Source of the DNA: Salinisphaera sp002433465
GTDB lineage: Bacteria; Pseudomonadota; Gammaproteobacteria; Nevskiales; Salinisphaeraceae
NCBI RefSeq assembly: GCF_040361435.1
Contig: NZ_APNL01000009.1
Location: 90,787-154,786 of the forward strand
Length of the DNA stretch: 64,000 nucleotides
Reading direction: 5' to 3'
This document shows, piece after piece, positions 8,748 to 18,003 of the stretch. Every line of letters starts with the position of its first letter. Within the stretch, counting starts at the first letter, position 1. The notes under the pieces were generated by a model. It saw nothing but the letters and a program-made list of their open reading frames with translations, was not told the origin of the DNA and made no database searches. The position numbers were made by a program, and so were the translations under genes.

Positions 8748-10445
8748 TTACCCGTCGTCGGCCTCGATCTTGGCCCAGGTATCGCGTAGCGGCACGATTC
8801 GGTTGAACACCGGCTTGCCCGGGGCATGATCGTGGCGATCGGCCACGAAATAGCCGATACGCTCGAACTGAACCCGGTATTCCGGCTCGACCGTGGCCAG
8901 ATCGGGCTCGATCGTGCAGTTTTCGTATACCGTGAGCGAATCGGGGTTGAGGTCGTCGAGCATGTCGCGATCGCCGCGTCCCGGATGTTCGGCCGCGAAC
9001 AGGCGGTCGTACTGGCGCACCGTGGCCTTCTTGCCGTGGCTCGCCGATACCCAGTGGATCACGCCCTTGGGCTTGATGCCGTCCGCCGGGTTGTCGCCGA
9101 GGGTGTCGGGGTCATAGGTGCAATGCACTGCCACGATCTCGCCGGCGTCGTTCTTGACCACATCGGTGGCTTCGATCACATAGGCATTGCGCAGGCGTAC
9201 GCGCTTGCCGAGCACCAGGCGCTTGTATTTCTTGTTCGCCTCTTCGCGGAAATCCTCTTTCTCGATAAGGATTTCACGGGTGAACGGCAGGCTGCGCTCG
9301 CCCAGATCATCGCGGTTGGGATGGCCCGCGGCCGTGAGCTGTTCGACGCCGTCTTCCGGGTAGTTGGTGATCACGATCCTGAGCGGATCGAGCACGCACA
9401 TGGCCCGCGGCGCATTGCTGTTCAGGTCGTCACGGATGGCGTGTTCGAGCATGGCGGCATCGACCACGCCGTCGCTGCGCGCCACGCCGATCGTTTCGCA
9501 GAAGTTGCGAATCGAGGCCGGCGTATAGCCGCGCCGACGAATGCCCGCCAGGGTGGGCATGCGCGGATCGTCCCAGCCGTCGACCACCTGCTCGTCGATC
9601 AGGCGCTTGAGCTTGCGCTTGCTGGTGACGGTGTAGTTGAGGTTGAGACGGCCAAACTCGGTCTGCACCGGGCGGGCCGGCACCGGCAGATGTTCGATGA
9701 ACCAGTCGTAGAGCGGGCGATGATCCTCGAATTCCAGGGTACAGATGGAATGGGTCACGCCTTCGATGGCGTCCGACTGGCCGTGGGCGAAATCGTAGGA
9801 CGGATAGATACACCAGGCATCGCCGGTCTGGTGATGTGTCGCATGCCGGATGCGATAGATCACCGGGTCGCGCAGGTTCATGTTGCCCGCGGCCATATCG
9901 ATCTTGGCGCGCAGCGAGGCCTGGCCTTCGCCGAATTCGCCGGCGCGCATCTTTTCGAAGGCGGCCAGGTTCTCTTCCGGCGTGCGATCGCGGTAGGGGC
10001 TGTTCGTGCCGGGCGTGTTCCAGTCGCCGCGGTATTCGCGTGCCTGCTCGGAGGTCAGCTCGTCGACATAGGCATCGCCGTTTTCGATCAGGTGCAGCGC
10101 GTATTCATAAAGCGTATCGAAATAATCCGAGGTGAAGCGGACATGGCCATCCCAGTCGAAGCCGAGCCAGTGCACGTCTTCCTGGATGGAATCGATGAAG
10201 GCCTGTTCCTCTTTTTCCGGATTGGTGTCGTCGAAACGCAGCCTGCAGCGCCCGCCGAAGTGTTCGGCCAGGCCGAAGTTCAGGCAGATCGATTTCGCGT
10301 GGCCAATATGCAGAAAACCGTTCGGCTCGGGCGGAAAGCGTGTCACCACCTCGCCCACGTGATCGCCGCGTTCGATCTGCTCGGCGATCATGTTGCGTAC
10401 GAAATTGTTGCCGGATTTGGACGTCGACGCTGCGTTATCGCTCAT
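8748..10445 (-). CDS. glnS: Glutamine--tRNA ligase
   Basis: 565-aa class I aminoacyl-tRNA synthetase charging tRNA-Gln in the cytoplasm. The PPEPNGFLHIGHAKS segment carries the HIGH motif, and VTSKRKLKRL corresponds to the KMSKS loop. The anticodon-binding beta barrels fill the C-terminal third (LRNAYVIEATDVVKN and following). I set the start at the ATG at 10445 (MSDNAAST); an upstream in-frame ATG at 10472 adds nine arginine-rich residues and looks unlikely. Confidence 0.97.
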   Translation of the reverse strand: MSDNAASTSKSGNNFVRNMIAEQIERGDHVGEVVTRFPPEPNGFLHIGHAKSICLNFGLAEHFGGRCRLRFDDTNPEKEEQAFIDSIQEDVHWLGFDWDGHVRFTSDYFDTLYEYALHLIENGDAYVDELTSEQAREYRGDWNTPGTNSPYRDRTPEENLAAFEKMRAGEFGEGQASLRAKIDMAAGNMNLRDPVIYRIRHATHHQTGDAWCIYPSYDFAHGQSDAIEGVTHSICTLEFEDHRPLYDWFIEHLPVPARPVQTEFGRLNLNYTVTSKRKLKRLIDEQVVDGWDDPRMPTLAGIRRRGYTPASIRNFCETIGVARSDGVVDAAMLEHAIRDDLNSNAPRAMCVLDPLRIVITNYPEDGVEQLTAAGHPNRDDLGERSLPFTREILIEKEDFREEANKKYKRLVLGKRVRLRNAYVIEATDVVKNDAGEIVAVHCTYDPDTLGDNPADGIKPKGVIHWVSASHGKKATVRQYDRLFAAEHPGRGDRDMLDDLNPDSLTVYENCTIEPDLATVEPEYRVQFERIGYFVADRHDHAPGKPVFNRIVPLRDTWAKIEADDG

Positions 10446-10668
10446 AAATGCCACCCGCGCTCGTGCCCGCAAGCCGAACGAAATACAAAAAACTCAGGCC
10501 GGAATTATAACGGCTTGGGCCTTCACTTTCGGCGCTGCGACACTGCGCGCCCGTATTCGATACGCACTTGCCGGCCCCGACCCACGCCGCCGGAGGGTAC
10601 ACCCCTGGCCGTGCCCGCGACGCCGGCAATACGTCGTCGGCGACGGGGCCGGTGTATCCAGACCAAAT

Positions 10669-10696
10669 AAAAGGCCGACCCCAAGGCCGGCCTTTT
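10669..10696 (-). terminator. Rho-independent terminator after the wax-ester synthase gene
   Basis: Stem AAAAGGCCG (10669-10677) pairs with CGGCCTTTT (10688-10696) around a 10-nt loop. Read on the minus strand, the hairpin is followed by a T-rich stretch and lies 25 nt after the stop at 10721. It may also work in the other direction. Confidence 0.8.
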
Positions 10697-10720
10697 GTTT
10701 TGGTCAGAGCGTTGTTCGAA

Positions 10721-12220
10721 TCAGCCGGTCGCGCTTTGCGTCGTCTTCTTGCGCCGCTTGGCGGTACTTTTTGACGGCGAAGACTTGTCATCGGCGACGA
10801 CCTCATCCTGGGCGGGCGTATCCCGATCGCCGTAGGTTTCGCGCAGTTCGTCCAACGTTTCGCCAGCATAAACGGCCAGCCGCTGCATCGACGGCAGGGT
10901 TTCCCGGCAGCCGATAAAGCCAAAGCCCAGCGTATCGCCGTAGCCGTGCACGGTGATATTGAGCGCCTGACCATGGGTAACCAACGAGGTCGGATAGAAC
11001 GCCTCCATCTGCGCACCGTGGATATAGAGCGGGCCTTCCGGGCCGGGCAGATTCGATACCGTGACGTTGAACACCGGCCGCGTGCGCCCGCCCATGCCGG
11101 TGACCAGCGACAGGACATAGGGCGCCATCAGCGCGACCGTGTACTGGGTGATGGCTGCCGCCGAGAGTTTGCTCAGCTCGTTTTTTGCCCGTCGCGTCGA
11201 AAGCGCGACCGCCTGTAGCCGTTCCGGCGTCGATTCGATATCGGTTGCCAGATTGGCCACGATGAAGGTCAACGCGTTGCCTGCATCCTGGTCGTCGGCC
11301 GGGCGTACCGAGACCGGAATGCCGGCGGTCAGCGGCTTGCTCGGCAGTTCGCCGATCTCGCGCAGGTAACGTCGCAGCGCGCCGCCGCAGATCGTGAGCA
11401 CGATATCGTTGACGGTCACGCCGGCGTTGTGAGCCAGGCTGCGGCATTCGGCCAGCGAATAGAGCTGCGTGGCATAGCGCCGCTGCGACTGAATACGGCT
11501 GTTGAGCAGCGATGACGCCGACGAGAACGGCAGGCCGGCCGTGCCGGTTTCCGAACGCGCGCTCTTGAGCATGCTGCGCACCACGCGCGCAAAACCCGGC
11601 AAGGACCCCACCTGCTCGGCAGCACCGCCCATCAGCTCCGCTACAGCCCGATACATGCCCGGCCGTGTTTCGCTAGGCGAACGTTTGCGGCGTTTTTTCG
11701 GCGGCAGCGCCCAGAACGGCGGGCGCTCGGTATCGTTGGGGTCGTCGGCGAGCGCCTTGGCGAGCTGGCGCATGCCGGCCACTCCGTCGAGCAGCGAATG
11801 GTGCAGCTTGATATAGAGCGCGAAGCGATTGCCTTCGAGCCCTTCGATGAGATGCGCCTCCCACGGCGGGCGCCGGAAATCGAGCGGATGGCTGTGCAGA
11901 CGTGATGCAAGCTCGCCCAGTTCGCGTTCACCACCGGGGGCCGGCAGGGCCGAATGCCGGAAGTGGTATTCCACGTCGATCTCGTCGAGCAGCTCCCACT
12001 CCGGCGCGACGGTACGCAGCGCGCCCGGGCGCAACCGGTGGTTCCAAGGCGAATAGGCCTGGGAGAACTGATGATAGTGCTCGACGATACGGCGCGGCAG
12101 GTCCTTGGGGGCACCGTCGGGAATCTGGAACGTGAGCAGGCCGCCGACCTGCATCGGCGCATTCTCGGTTTCCACATTGAGCCAGGCCATATCGACCAGG
12201 TTCAGGCGTTTGGTCTCCAT
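10721..12220 (-). CDS. Wax ester synthase / diacylglycerol acyltransferase (WS/DGAT)
   Basis: 499-aa bifunctional acyltransferase that makes storage wax esters and triacylglycerols from acyl-CoA plus fatty alcohol or diacylglycerol. The catalytic HHxxxDG motif is HHSLLDG at residues 140-146. The C-terminal domain has PSKPLTAGIPVSVRP and NVTVSNLPGPEGPLY, both typical of the family. The tail is lysine- and serine-rich. The start ATG at 12220 (METKRLNLVDMAWL) has a GGAGAC ribosome site; the longer frame from 12340 is not convincing. It appears to be a single-gene unit. Confidence 0.93.
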   Translation of the reverse strand: METKRLNLVDMAWLNVETENAPMQVGGLLTFQIPDGAPKDLPRRIVEHYHQFSQAYSPWNHRLRPGALRTVAPEWELLDEIDVEYHFRHSALPAPGGERELGELASRLHSHPLDFRRPPWEAHLIEGLEGNRFALYIKLHHSLLDGVAGMRQLAKALADDPNDTERPPFWALPPKKRRKRSPSETRPGMYRAVAELMGGAAEQVGSLPGFARVVRSMLKSARSETGTAGLPFSSASSLLNSRIQSQRRYATQLYSLAECRSLAHNAGVTVNDIVLTICGGALRRYLREIGELPSKPLTAGIPVSVRPADDQDAGNALTFIVANLATDIESTPERLQAVALSTRRAKNELSKLSAAAITQYTVALMAPYVLSLVTGMGGRTRPVFNVTVSNLPGPEGPLYIHGAQMEAFYPTSLVTHGQALNITVHGYGDTLGFGFIGCRETLPSMQRLAVYAGETLDELRETYGDRDTPAQDEVVADDKSSPSKSTAKRRKKTTQSATG

Positions 12221-12535
12221 CAACGTGTCTCCTGTTCGCACACGATTCCGGACATTGATCGGCCGGCACGATTTGTCACCCGCATCGGCCGGGCCATGCC
12301 ACCGCGTTTTTTTGAAAATCGATATTTTTATTATGCCCAATCATCGTGAACGCGGCCGCGCAACGCAAGTCCTACGCCTGACGCTCACATGCGTACTTTG
12401 CGCTCTTTGCCGCGCGCGCGCACCTACCGCTAATTATTCCAGGCACGACAAGACGCGCCGTACCGCGCAGATACGGCGCCTGTCGTATGGCATGGCAGAC
12501 GGTTCAAAGCCCGATCGGCCCGAAGCCGTCGTATA
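12221..12535. other. 315-nt intergenic region with one strong hairpin
   Basis: Lies upstream of the wax-ester synthase and downstream of the MAPEG gene (both minus strand). It must contain the wax-ester synthase promoter, which I cannot place. A bulged hairpin, ACGACA...GCGCCGTA / TACGGCGC...TGTCGT, spans 12445-12486. It could end MAPEG-operon transcription, although no clear U-run follows it. Confidence 0.5.
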
Positions 12536-12931
12536 TCAGCCGATAGCGGCCACGATGAACAGCGCCAGCACGCACAGCAGCCCGCCCGACCAGATCAGGC
12601 TGCGCAGGGTGGCCCGGTCGCTGATATAGCACCACCCATAGATCAAGCGCAGCACGATGAAAAGCACGGCGAAGAAGTTGATCGCGCCGATCGCGCCGCC
12701 CGAGATCACGGCAATAATCACCGCCGCCGCGAACGGCGGAAACGCCTCGAAGGAGTTCAGCTGTGCCCAGTAGGCGCGTTTCTGAGCGCCCTCGACCTGC
12801 TCGAGCCACTGCCGCGGGTAGCGGTTTTCTTCCAGACCCATCTTGTTGCGGCCCGCGAGCTTTGCGTACAGCACGAAGCCGAAGGGCATGAGCGCGGCAA
12901 TAAGCACGCACCAGTAAGCCAGAATCATCAC
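12536..12931 (-). CDS. MAPEG family membrane protein
   Basis: 131-aa protein with four hydrophobic helices and the MAPEG-like pattern NRYPRQWLEQVEGAQKRAYW, then AQLNSFEAFPPFAAAVII. The family covers glutathione-dependent membrane enzymes in eukaryotes; bacterial members of this short type have no proven reaction. An AAGGAGAT ribosome site precedes the paired ATGs at 12931 and 12928. It follows prpC by 64 nt on the same strand, so it may be the last gene of the acuI-prpC unit. Confidence 0.85.
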   Translation of the reverse strand: MMILAYWCVLIAALMPFGFVLYAKLAGRNKMGLEENRYPRQWLEQVEGAQKRAYWAQLNSFEAFPPFAAAVIIAVISGGAIGAINFFAVLFIVLRLIYGWCYISDRATLRSLIWSGGLLCVLALFIVAAIG

Positions 12932-12995
12932 TATCTCCTTGCTTTGGTTATTGTCGACAGAGCTGACGGCCTACCGGCGCGCGCTTCCCATACGA

Positions 12996-14129
12996 TTATG
13001 CGCCGCGCTGATCGATGGGACGGAAATCGCGTACTTCCGGGCCCACATATTCCGCGTTCGGACGGATCAGCCGGTTGTCGGCACGCTGTTCGAAGATATG
13101 CGCGCCCCAGCCGGTCAGACGCGAGATCACGAAGATCGGCGTAAACAGCTGCGTGGGGATGCCGAGGAAGTGGTACGCCGTCGCATGGTAGAAGTCGGCG
13201 TTCGGGAACATGCCCTTTTCGTCGAGCATGACCTGCTCGAGGCGTTCGGAGATCGCGTACAGGTTCTGCTTGTAGGGATCGTCGCCGGCGAGCTTTTTCG
13301 ACCACTCCTTGATGATGCCGTTACGCGGATCGGCCTTTTTATAGACGCGATGGCCGAAGCCCATGATCTTTTCCTTGTTCTCCAGCATCTTCTTGAGGCC
13401 GGCTTCGGCGTCGTCCGGATCCTTGAAGGTCTGGATCAGCTCCATGGCCTTTTCGTTGGCACCGCCGTGCAGCGGGCCACGCAGCGCGCCGATCGCGCCG
13501 GTGACGGCCGAATAGAAATCCGACAGCGTCGCCGTGATTACACGCGCGGTGAAGGTGGAAGCATTGAACTCGTGCTCGGCATAGAGGATCAGCGACGTCG
13601 ACATGCACTTGATCGCGTCCTCGCTGGGCTTCTCGCCGTGCAGCAGATGCAGGAAGTGGCCGCCGATCTTGTCGTCGTCGGTATCCACATCGATGCGCTT
13701 GCCCGATTCCACGAAGTGGTACCAGTACATCAGCATCGACGGAAAGCTCGCCAGCAGGCGATCGGCCACGTCGTTCTGCTGTTTGGCGGCGTCGTTTTCC
13801 TGTTCGATGGTGCCCAGCACCGAGGCACCCGTGCGCATGACGTCCATCGGGTGCGTGTCGCGCGGCAGCACTTCCAGCGCGGTTTTCACGCCGTCGGGCA
13901 GGCCGCGCATGCCGGCCAGACGCTTCTTGTAGGCGTCCAGCTGGCTCTGCGTGGGCAGCTCGCCGTAGAGCATCAGATAGGCGACTTCCTCGAATTCGGC
14001 CTTGGCGGCCAGGTCCTCGATCAGATAGCCGCGATAGGTCAGGCCCACGCCCTTCTTGCCGACGGTGCAGATAGCCGTCTTGCCGGCGGTGACACCGGCC
14101 AGACCGGCCGTGTTTTCAGTCTTGCTCAT
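12996..14129 (-). CDS. prpC: 2-methylcitrate synthase / citrate synthase
   Basis: 377-aa citrate synthase-fold enzyme condensing propionyl-CoA (or acetyl-CoA) with oxaloacetate. Motifs are GLTYRGYLIEDLA near the N-terminus, GPLHGGANEKAM (active-site His) and MGFGHRVYKKADPR. The short length and the YRGYxIEDLA start resemble PrpC rather than the hexameric GltA. The start is at MSKTENTAGL (14129); the frame extends upstream to 14222 and would overlap acuI. prpB and prpD are not adjacent. The upstream acuI gene supports a propionyl-CoA role. Confidence 0.88.
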   Translation of the reverse strand: MSKTENTAGLAGVTAGKTAICTVGKKGVGLTYRGYLIEDLAAKAEFEEVAYLMLYGELPTQSQLDAYKKRLAGMRGLPDGVKTALEVLPRDTHPMDVMRTGASVLGTIEQENDAAKQQNDVADRLLASFPSMLMYWYHFVESGKRIDVDTDDDKIGGHFLHLLHGEKPSEDAIKCMSTSLILYAEHEFNASTFTARVITATLSDFYSAVTGAIGALRGPLHGGANEKAMELIQTFKDPDDAEAGLKKMLENKEKIMGFGHRVYKKADPRNGIIKEWSKKLAGDDPYKQNLYAISERLEQVMLDEKGMFPNADFYHATAYHFLGIPTQLFTPIFVISRLTGWGAHIFEQRADNRLIRPNAEYVGPEVRDFRPIDQRGA

Positions 14130-14181
14130 TACCCGAAACTCCTGGGATTGTTCTTGAATCGACGTGTGGCTTGCGCCGTTT

Positions 14182-15168
14182 TCAGGCCTGGATATCGACC
14201 ACCGTGCGGCCGGTGTTCTCACCCGCCATAATGGTGTCGCACACGCCGTGAACGTCGGCCAAGCCTACGGTTTGGTTCGCGATGGTGTCCAGATGCGCGG
14301 GCTTCTGGGCGCCGGAGAGATTGCCCCAGATTTCCTTGCGCCAGGCGTTCGGGCATTCCACCGAATGAATGCCCAGCAGCGATACGCCGCGCAGGATGAA
14401 CGGCATCACCGTGGTCGACAGCTTGGGCCCGCCGGCCAGGCCGATCGCGGCCACGTTTCCGTAGGGCTGGACCTGGGCCACGATATTGGCGAGCAGATCG
14501 CCGCCGACCGCATCGATCGCGCCGGCATAGACCGGTTTGCCCAGGGGCTTGCCTTCGAGATCGAGCGCGTCCGGGGTGATCACATCGGTCGCGCCGAGCT
14601 GCTTGAGAAAGTCGCCTTCGGCGTCGGCCTTGCGCGAGACGGCCACTACTTCATAGCCGGCCTGAGCGAGAATATCGATCGCGAACATGCCCACGCCGCC
14701 GGTCGCGCCGGTCACCAGCACGGGGCCGTCCTCGGGTTTCTGAAAGTTGTCGGTCATGCGCTTGACCGCCATGCCCGCGGTGAAGCCCGCGGTGCCGAGC
14801 GCCATGGTCTGCCAGAGCGTCAGTCCCTCGGGCTTTTTGACCACGCATTCGGCGGGGATACGCACGTACTCGGCCAGCCCGCCATCGCGGGTTTCGCTCA
14901 TGAACCAGCCGGTGACGACCACTTCGTCGCCGGGCGAAAAGCGCTCGTCCTCGCTGGATTCGACCACGCCGGCGACATCGATGCCGGCATTGAGCGGACG
15001 CTTGCGCGCGATCTTGCCCTTGCCGGTGATCGCCAGCGCGTCCTTGAAATTGAGCGAGGAGTAATGCGACTTGATGACGACATTGCCTTCGCTGAGCTCG
15101 TTGAGCTCCATGTCGGTGATGTCGGCGCGGGTGCCGTTGTCGGTATCGACGATGCGCAGTGCTTTCAT
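14182..15168 (-). CDS. acuI: Acrylyl-CoA reductase family protein (AcuI/YhdH)
   Basis: 328-aa zinc-free medium-chain reductase. The family reduces acrylyl-CoA to propionyl-CoA with NADPH and protects against reactive acrylyl-CoA. Evidence: MKALRIVDTDNG start, SSLNFKDALAITGKGKIAR, NAGIDVAGVVESS and the nucleotide-binding VTGATGGVGMFAIDILAQAG. The C-terminal GLADVHGVCDTIMAGENTGR matches the YhdH/AcuI branch. It lies 52 nt before prpC on the same strand, so its product propionyl-CoA would be the next enzyme's substrate. Confidence 0.9.
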   Translation of the reverse strand: MKALRIVDTDNGTRADITDMELNELSEGNVVIKSHYSSLNFKDALAITGKGKIARKRPLNAGIDVAGVVESSEDERFSPGDEVVVTGWFMSETRDGGLAEYVRIPAECVVKKPEGLTLWQTMALGTAGFTAGMAVKRMTDNFQKPEDGPVLVTGATGGVGMFAIDILAQAGYEVVAVSRKADAEGDFLKQLGATDVITPDALDLEGKPLGKPVYAGAIDAVGGDLLANIVAQVQPYGNVAAIGLAGGPKLSTTVMPFILRGVSLLGIHSVECPNAWRKEIWGNLSGAQKPAHLDTIANQTVGLADVHGVCDTIMAGENTGRTVVDIQA

Positions 15169-15298
15169 TTTTGGCCTGTTCGTGACTAAGAACTCAGGCC
15201 GCCGTTTGTATCATATTGAACGACTGTTCGCCGTCGCTTGAGGCCTTGCCGGCTCGGGCGTAGGCTTGCCGGGGTTCAATTTCCAACGAGAACGATCT

Positions 15299-15517
15299 AT
15301 GAGCGACAACGTATACAAATCCGTGGAACTGACCGGCTCTTCGGAAACCAGCCAGGAAGACGCCGTGCGCAAGGCCATCGCCGAAGCCTCGAAGACGATC
15401 GCGAACATGCGCTGGTTCCAGGTCACCGGCGTGCGCGGCCATATCGAGAACAACGAGGTCGCCCATTGGCAGGTCTCGGTGAAGGTCGGCTTCACCCTCG
15501 AAGACAAGGCCGGCTAA
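15299..15517 (+). CDS. Dodecin family flavin-binding protein
   Basis: 72-aa protein (MSDNVYKSVELTGSS...). Dodecins form 12-subunit hollow shells that bind flavins and buffer FMN/riboflavin. The conserved segment around MRWFQVTGVRGHIENN contains the flavin-stacking Trp, and the C-terminus WQVSVKVGFTLED is typical. The start ATG at 15299 was chosen because upstream codons encode an unrelated extension. It precedes pdxH, an FMN enzyme, by 43 nt, and the two may be co-transcribed. Confidence 0.92.
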   Translation: MSDNVYKSVELTGSSETSQEDAVRKAIAEASKTIANMRWFQVTGVRGHIENNEVAHWQVSVKVGFTLEDKAG

Positions 15518-15560
15518 CCACTGCTACGGGAGTTGGAGCGTGAATAAAGGACCCGACTCG

Positions 15561-16205
15561 ATGACCGACGACGCTCCAAGCCCGTGGCAGGGCGAGCTCG
15601 ACCGGCGCGATCTCATTGAAGAGAACGCGCCGGTCGATCCGCTGACCCTGTTCGACGACTGGTATGGCCTGGCCCAGCAGGCGGCCATGGTCGAACCGAC
15701 CGCCATGACCCTGGCCACGGTCGATGCCAGCGGTCGTCCGTCGGCGCGCATCGTGTTGCTCAAGGGCTTCGATGCCCAGGGTTTTCGCTTCTATACCAAT
15801 TACCTCAGCCGCAAGGGCGAGGCGCTGGCCGCGCATCCACAGGCCGCACTCGTGTTCTGGTGGGAAGCGCTCGAACGTCAGGTGCGTATCGAAGGTCGGG
15901 TACACAAGCTCGATGCCAGCGCATCGGATACGTATTTCGCGCGTCGCTCGCGCGGCAGCCGGCTGGGCGCGCACGCTTCGCCGCAAAGCCGGGTGATTGC
16001 CGACCGGGCCGAGCTCGAACAGCGCGTGGTGGATGTCGAAGCCCGCTTTGCCGAACAGGATGTGCCCCGCCCGGATCACTGGGGTGGCTATGCGCTAGTG
16101 CCCGATATGTACGAATTCTGGCAGGCACGTCGTAGCCGCCTGCACGACCGGCTGCGTTATCAGCGCAGCGGCGACCGCTGGCAGATCGATCGGCTCGCGC
16201 CCTAG
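15561..16205 (+). CDS. pdxH: Pyridoxamine 5'-phosphate oxidase
   Basis: 214-aa FMN enzyme that oxidises pyridoxine or pyridoxamine 5'-phosphate to PLP. Signatures are AMTLATVDASGRPSARIVLLKG, FYTNYLSRKGEAL, VFWWEALERQVRIEGRV and the C-terminal FWQARRSRLHDRLRY, with substrate-binding Arg residues. The ATG at 15561 has AAAGGA upstream; a GTG at 15540 in frame would add seven residues. Confidence 0.96.
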   Translation: MTDDAPSPWQGELDRRDLIEENAPVDPLTLFDDWYGLAQQAAMVEPTAMTLATVDASGRPSARIVLLKGFDAQGFRFYTNYLSRKGEALAAHPQAALVFWWEALERQVRIEGRVHKLDASASDTYFARRSRGSRLGAHASPQSRVIADRAELEQRVVDVEARFAEQDVPRPDHWGGYALVPDMYEFWQARRSRLHDRLRYQRSGDRWQIDRLAP

Positions 16206-16496
16206 CGCCTGTCGGCACGGGCTAACCCCAAACGAATAACGATCGGTCGGCGGCCAAGCCACGGCAATCCGGCGTCATGGTTCATGGGTTGGCTCGCTTA
16301 CCTGATGCAACCACGCGCCACTCGCGATGCCTTGTCTTGCCGCGGCTTGGTCGCCGATGCGACGGCTTATCTCGCCACGACAGGCCCTGGCAGCCGTGGC
16401 TTCGTGCGCGACTGCGACCGGCCGAATTCGGTACAGTCTGCAGTTGCATGGACCGAATGCCGATATCGGTCGTACCGCTTTGATGGAACTGATGCT
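16206..16496. repeat. Intergenic palindromic repeat, long copy
   Basis: Positions 16224-16260 match 20564-20599 with one mismatch and one gap, and 16354-16389 resembles 20599-20635. The long copy has about 94 nt between these halves. That insert is bounded by an inverted pair (GGCCAAGCC-ACGGC near 16251 and GCCG-CGGCTTGG near 16338). The rest of the 291-nt gap should hold the promoter of the downstream L,D-transpeptidase gene. Confidence 0.7.
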
Positions 16497-17456
16497 ATGA
16501 CTTTGTCCGCGCGCCTACGCCGGTATTCCCTTCTGAGTTTTGCGCTGGCCGTACTGGGCTTCGGCCTTGCCACGAGCGCCGCCCATGCCGCGATTTACGA
16601 TATGCCGCCCGAAGGCTCGGATGTGGTCGGCAAGCTCCAGCACATCAAGACCGAGGAAGACGACACCTTCGTCAAACTCGCGCGCCGCTATAACGTGGGT
16701 TATCGCGAGCTGCGGCTGTCCAACCCCGACGTGGACCCATGGCTGCCCGGCGACGGCACGCCCATGGTGATCCCCACCCGCTACGTGCTGCCCAACGTGG
16801 CGCGCAAGGGCATCGTCATCAACATCCCGGAAATGCGGCTGTATTACTTCCCGCCCGAGGGCAGCGAATACGCCGGCAAGGTGGTGACCTACCCGCTGGG
16901 TATCGGCCGCGAAGGCTGGTCCACGCCGCTGGCGAAAACCACGGTTGTCCGCAAGAAGGCGGATCCGACCTGGACACCGCCCGCCTCGATTCGCGCGGAA
17001 CATGAAAAGGCAGGCGATACGCTGCCCGCGGTCGTGCCCGCCGGGCCGGACAATCCGCTCGGCCAGCATGCGCTTTATCTGGGGCTGCCCTCGTACCTGC
17101 TGCACGGCACCAACAAACCGGCCGGTATCGGCCTGAAGGTGTCGCACGGCTGTATCCGGCTCTATCCGGAAGATATCGCGTCGCTGTTCGCGCTGGTGCC
17201 CACGGGCACGCCGGTGAATATCATCAGCGAACCGTACAAGATCGGCTGGGAAGGCAATACGCTGTTTATCGAATCGCACCCGCCGGATGCCAACGGCGAT
17301 GCGCCGGTGCGTTCCTTTACGCCCTGGGTCGAAAGCCTGATTTCGGCGACGGCCGATCATCCCAAGGCGCCGATCGACTGGGATCGCGCCCAGGCCGTGG
17401 TCGAAAAAGCCGACGGCATGCCGGAACCGATCGGCGTGACCGTCGAACAACGCTAG
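16497..17456 (+). CDS. L,D-transpeptidase (YkuD/ErfK family) with LysM-like domain
   Basis: 319-aa periplasmic enzyme predicted to attach Lpp-type lipoprotein to peptidoglycan or to make 3-3 cross-links. A signal peptide occupies about residues 1-31 (hydrophobic FALAVLGFGLATSAAHA). A LysM-like segment (DDTFVKLARRYNVGYREL) is followed by the YkuD domain with LLHGTNKPAGIG and the catalytic SHGCIRLYPED. The ATG at 16497 gives a good signal peptide; the frame is open further upstream but into repeat DNA. An Lpp-like lipoprotein gene is convergent just downstream, a plausible partner. Confidence 0.93.
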   Translation: MTLSARLRRYSLLSFALAVLGFGLATSAAHAAIYDMPPEGSDVVGKLQHIKTEEDDTFVKLARRYNVGYRELRLSNPDVDPWLPGDGTPMVIPTRYVLPNVARKGIVINIPEMRLYYFPPEGSEYAGKVVTYPLGIGREGWSTPLAKTTVVRKKADPTWTPPASIRAEHEKAGDTLPAVVPAGPDNPLGQHALYLGLPSYLLHGTNKPAGIGLKVSHGCIRLYPEDIASLFALVPTGTPVNIISEPYKIGWEGNTLFIESHPPDANGDAPVRSFTPWVESLISATADHPKAPIDWDRAQAVVEKADGMPEPIGVTVEQR

Positions 17457-17499
17457 CGGCTCAGTCTGGCGCGACCATCGTGTCGCGCTACCGGACAAA

Positions 17500-17527
17500 A
17501 AAAACCCCGCGCTAAGGCGGGGTTTTT
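17500..17527. terminator. Bidirectional rho-independent terminator
   Basis: AAAAACCCCGC (17500-17510), loop GCTAAG, then GCGGGGTTTTT (17517-17527). It sits between the converging L,D-transpeptidase and lipoprotein genes and has an A-run on one side and a T-run on the other, so it should serve both. Confidence 0.92.
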
Positions 17528-17565
17528 CACGCGACGGCGCTCAGGCCGCCGTCGTTCGCGAACGC

Positions 17566-17820
17566 TTACTTGCGCTGCGAGGACTCGAACATACGCTCGA
17601 TGCGCTGCGAGTTCGCCTGGCTGGCGGACTTGGCTTCCTGCGCCGTCTGCATGGCGCGGTTGGCCGTGCGCTGCGCTTCGTTGGCGGTCGACTGCGCGGA
17701 TTCGGCCTTACGCATGGCCTGGTCAACACTGGACTGCATGCCATCGGAGCTGCTCGCGCAACCAGCAGCAGCAGCAACAACACCAACAACAAACGCGGAT
17801 TTCAGCAGCGTCTTGGTCAT
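17566..17820 (-). CDS. Lpp/OprI-like alanine-zipper lipoprotein
   Basis: 84-aa outer-membrane lipoprotein. The signal peptide ends in a lipobox AAAAGC with the acylated Cys at residue 21. The mature part is a heptad-rich helix full of Ala (DQAMRKAESAQSTANEAQRT), as in Lpp and OprI, which trimerise and tether the outer membrane. The C-terminus ends in RK, a plausible attachment point to peptidoglycan. A clear AGGAG ribosome site precedes the ATG at 17820. Confidence 0.88.
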   Translation of the reverse strand: MTKTLLKSAFVVGVVAAAAGCASSSDGMQSSVDQAMRKAESAQSTANEAQRTANRAMQTAQEAKSASQANSQRIERMFESSQRK

Positions 17821-18003
17821 AATAAGACTCCTGTCTTTCATTTCTTTCATATAAGGCCAGGCAAACCGCCTGACAGGGCGTCTATAAGCTATCACAGCCA
17901 TACACTTTTGTAGATCATATTCTGCAGCCGAAAACAAATTCTTGTGCATGCGCGTATTCCGCGCGAGCATGCGCGCCCGACCAGCCCGGCTAAGAGATTG
18001 CCC

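Noticed and set aside
8826..10670. Long 614-aa plus-strand frame over glnS, and similar long frames opposite atpB, btuB, cobT and acuI
   Set aside because: High-GC antisense shadows of well-supported genes; they show no family motifs and no ribosome sites.
12445..12486. Possible rho-independent terminator after the MAPEG gene
   Set aside because: The hairpin is strong but bulged and lacks a T-run on the relevant strand, so it is mentioned only within the intergenic entry.
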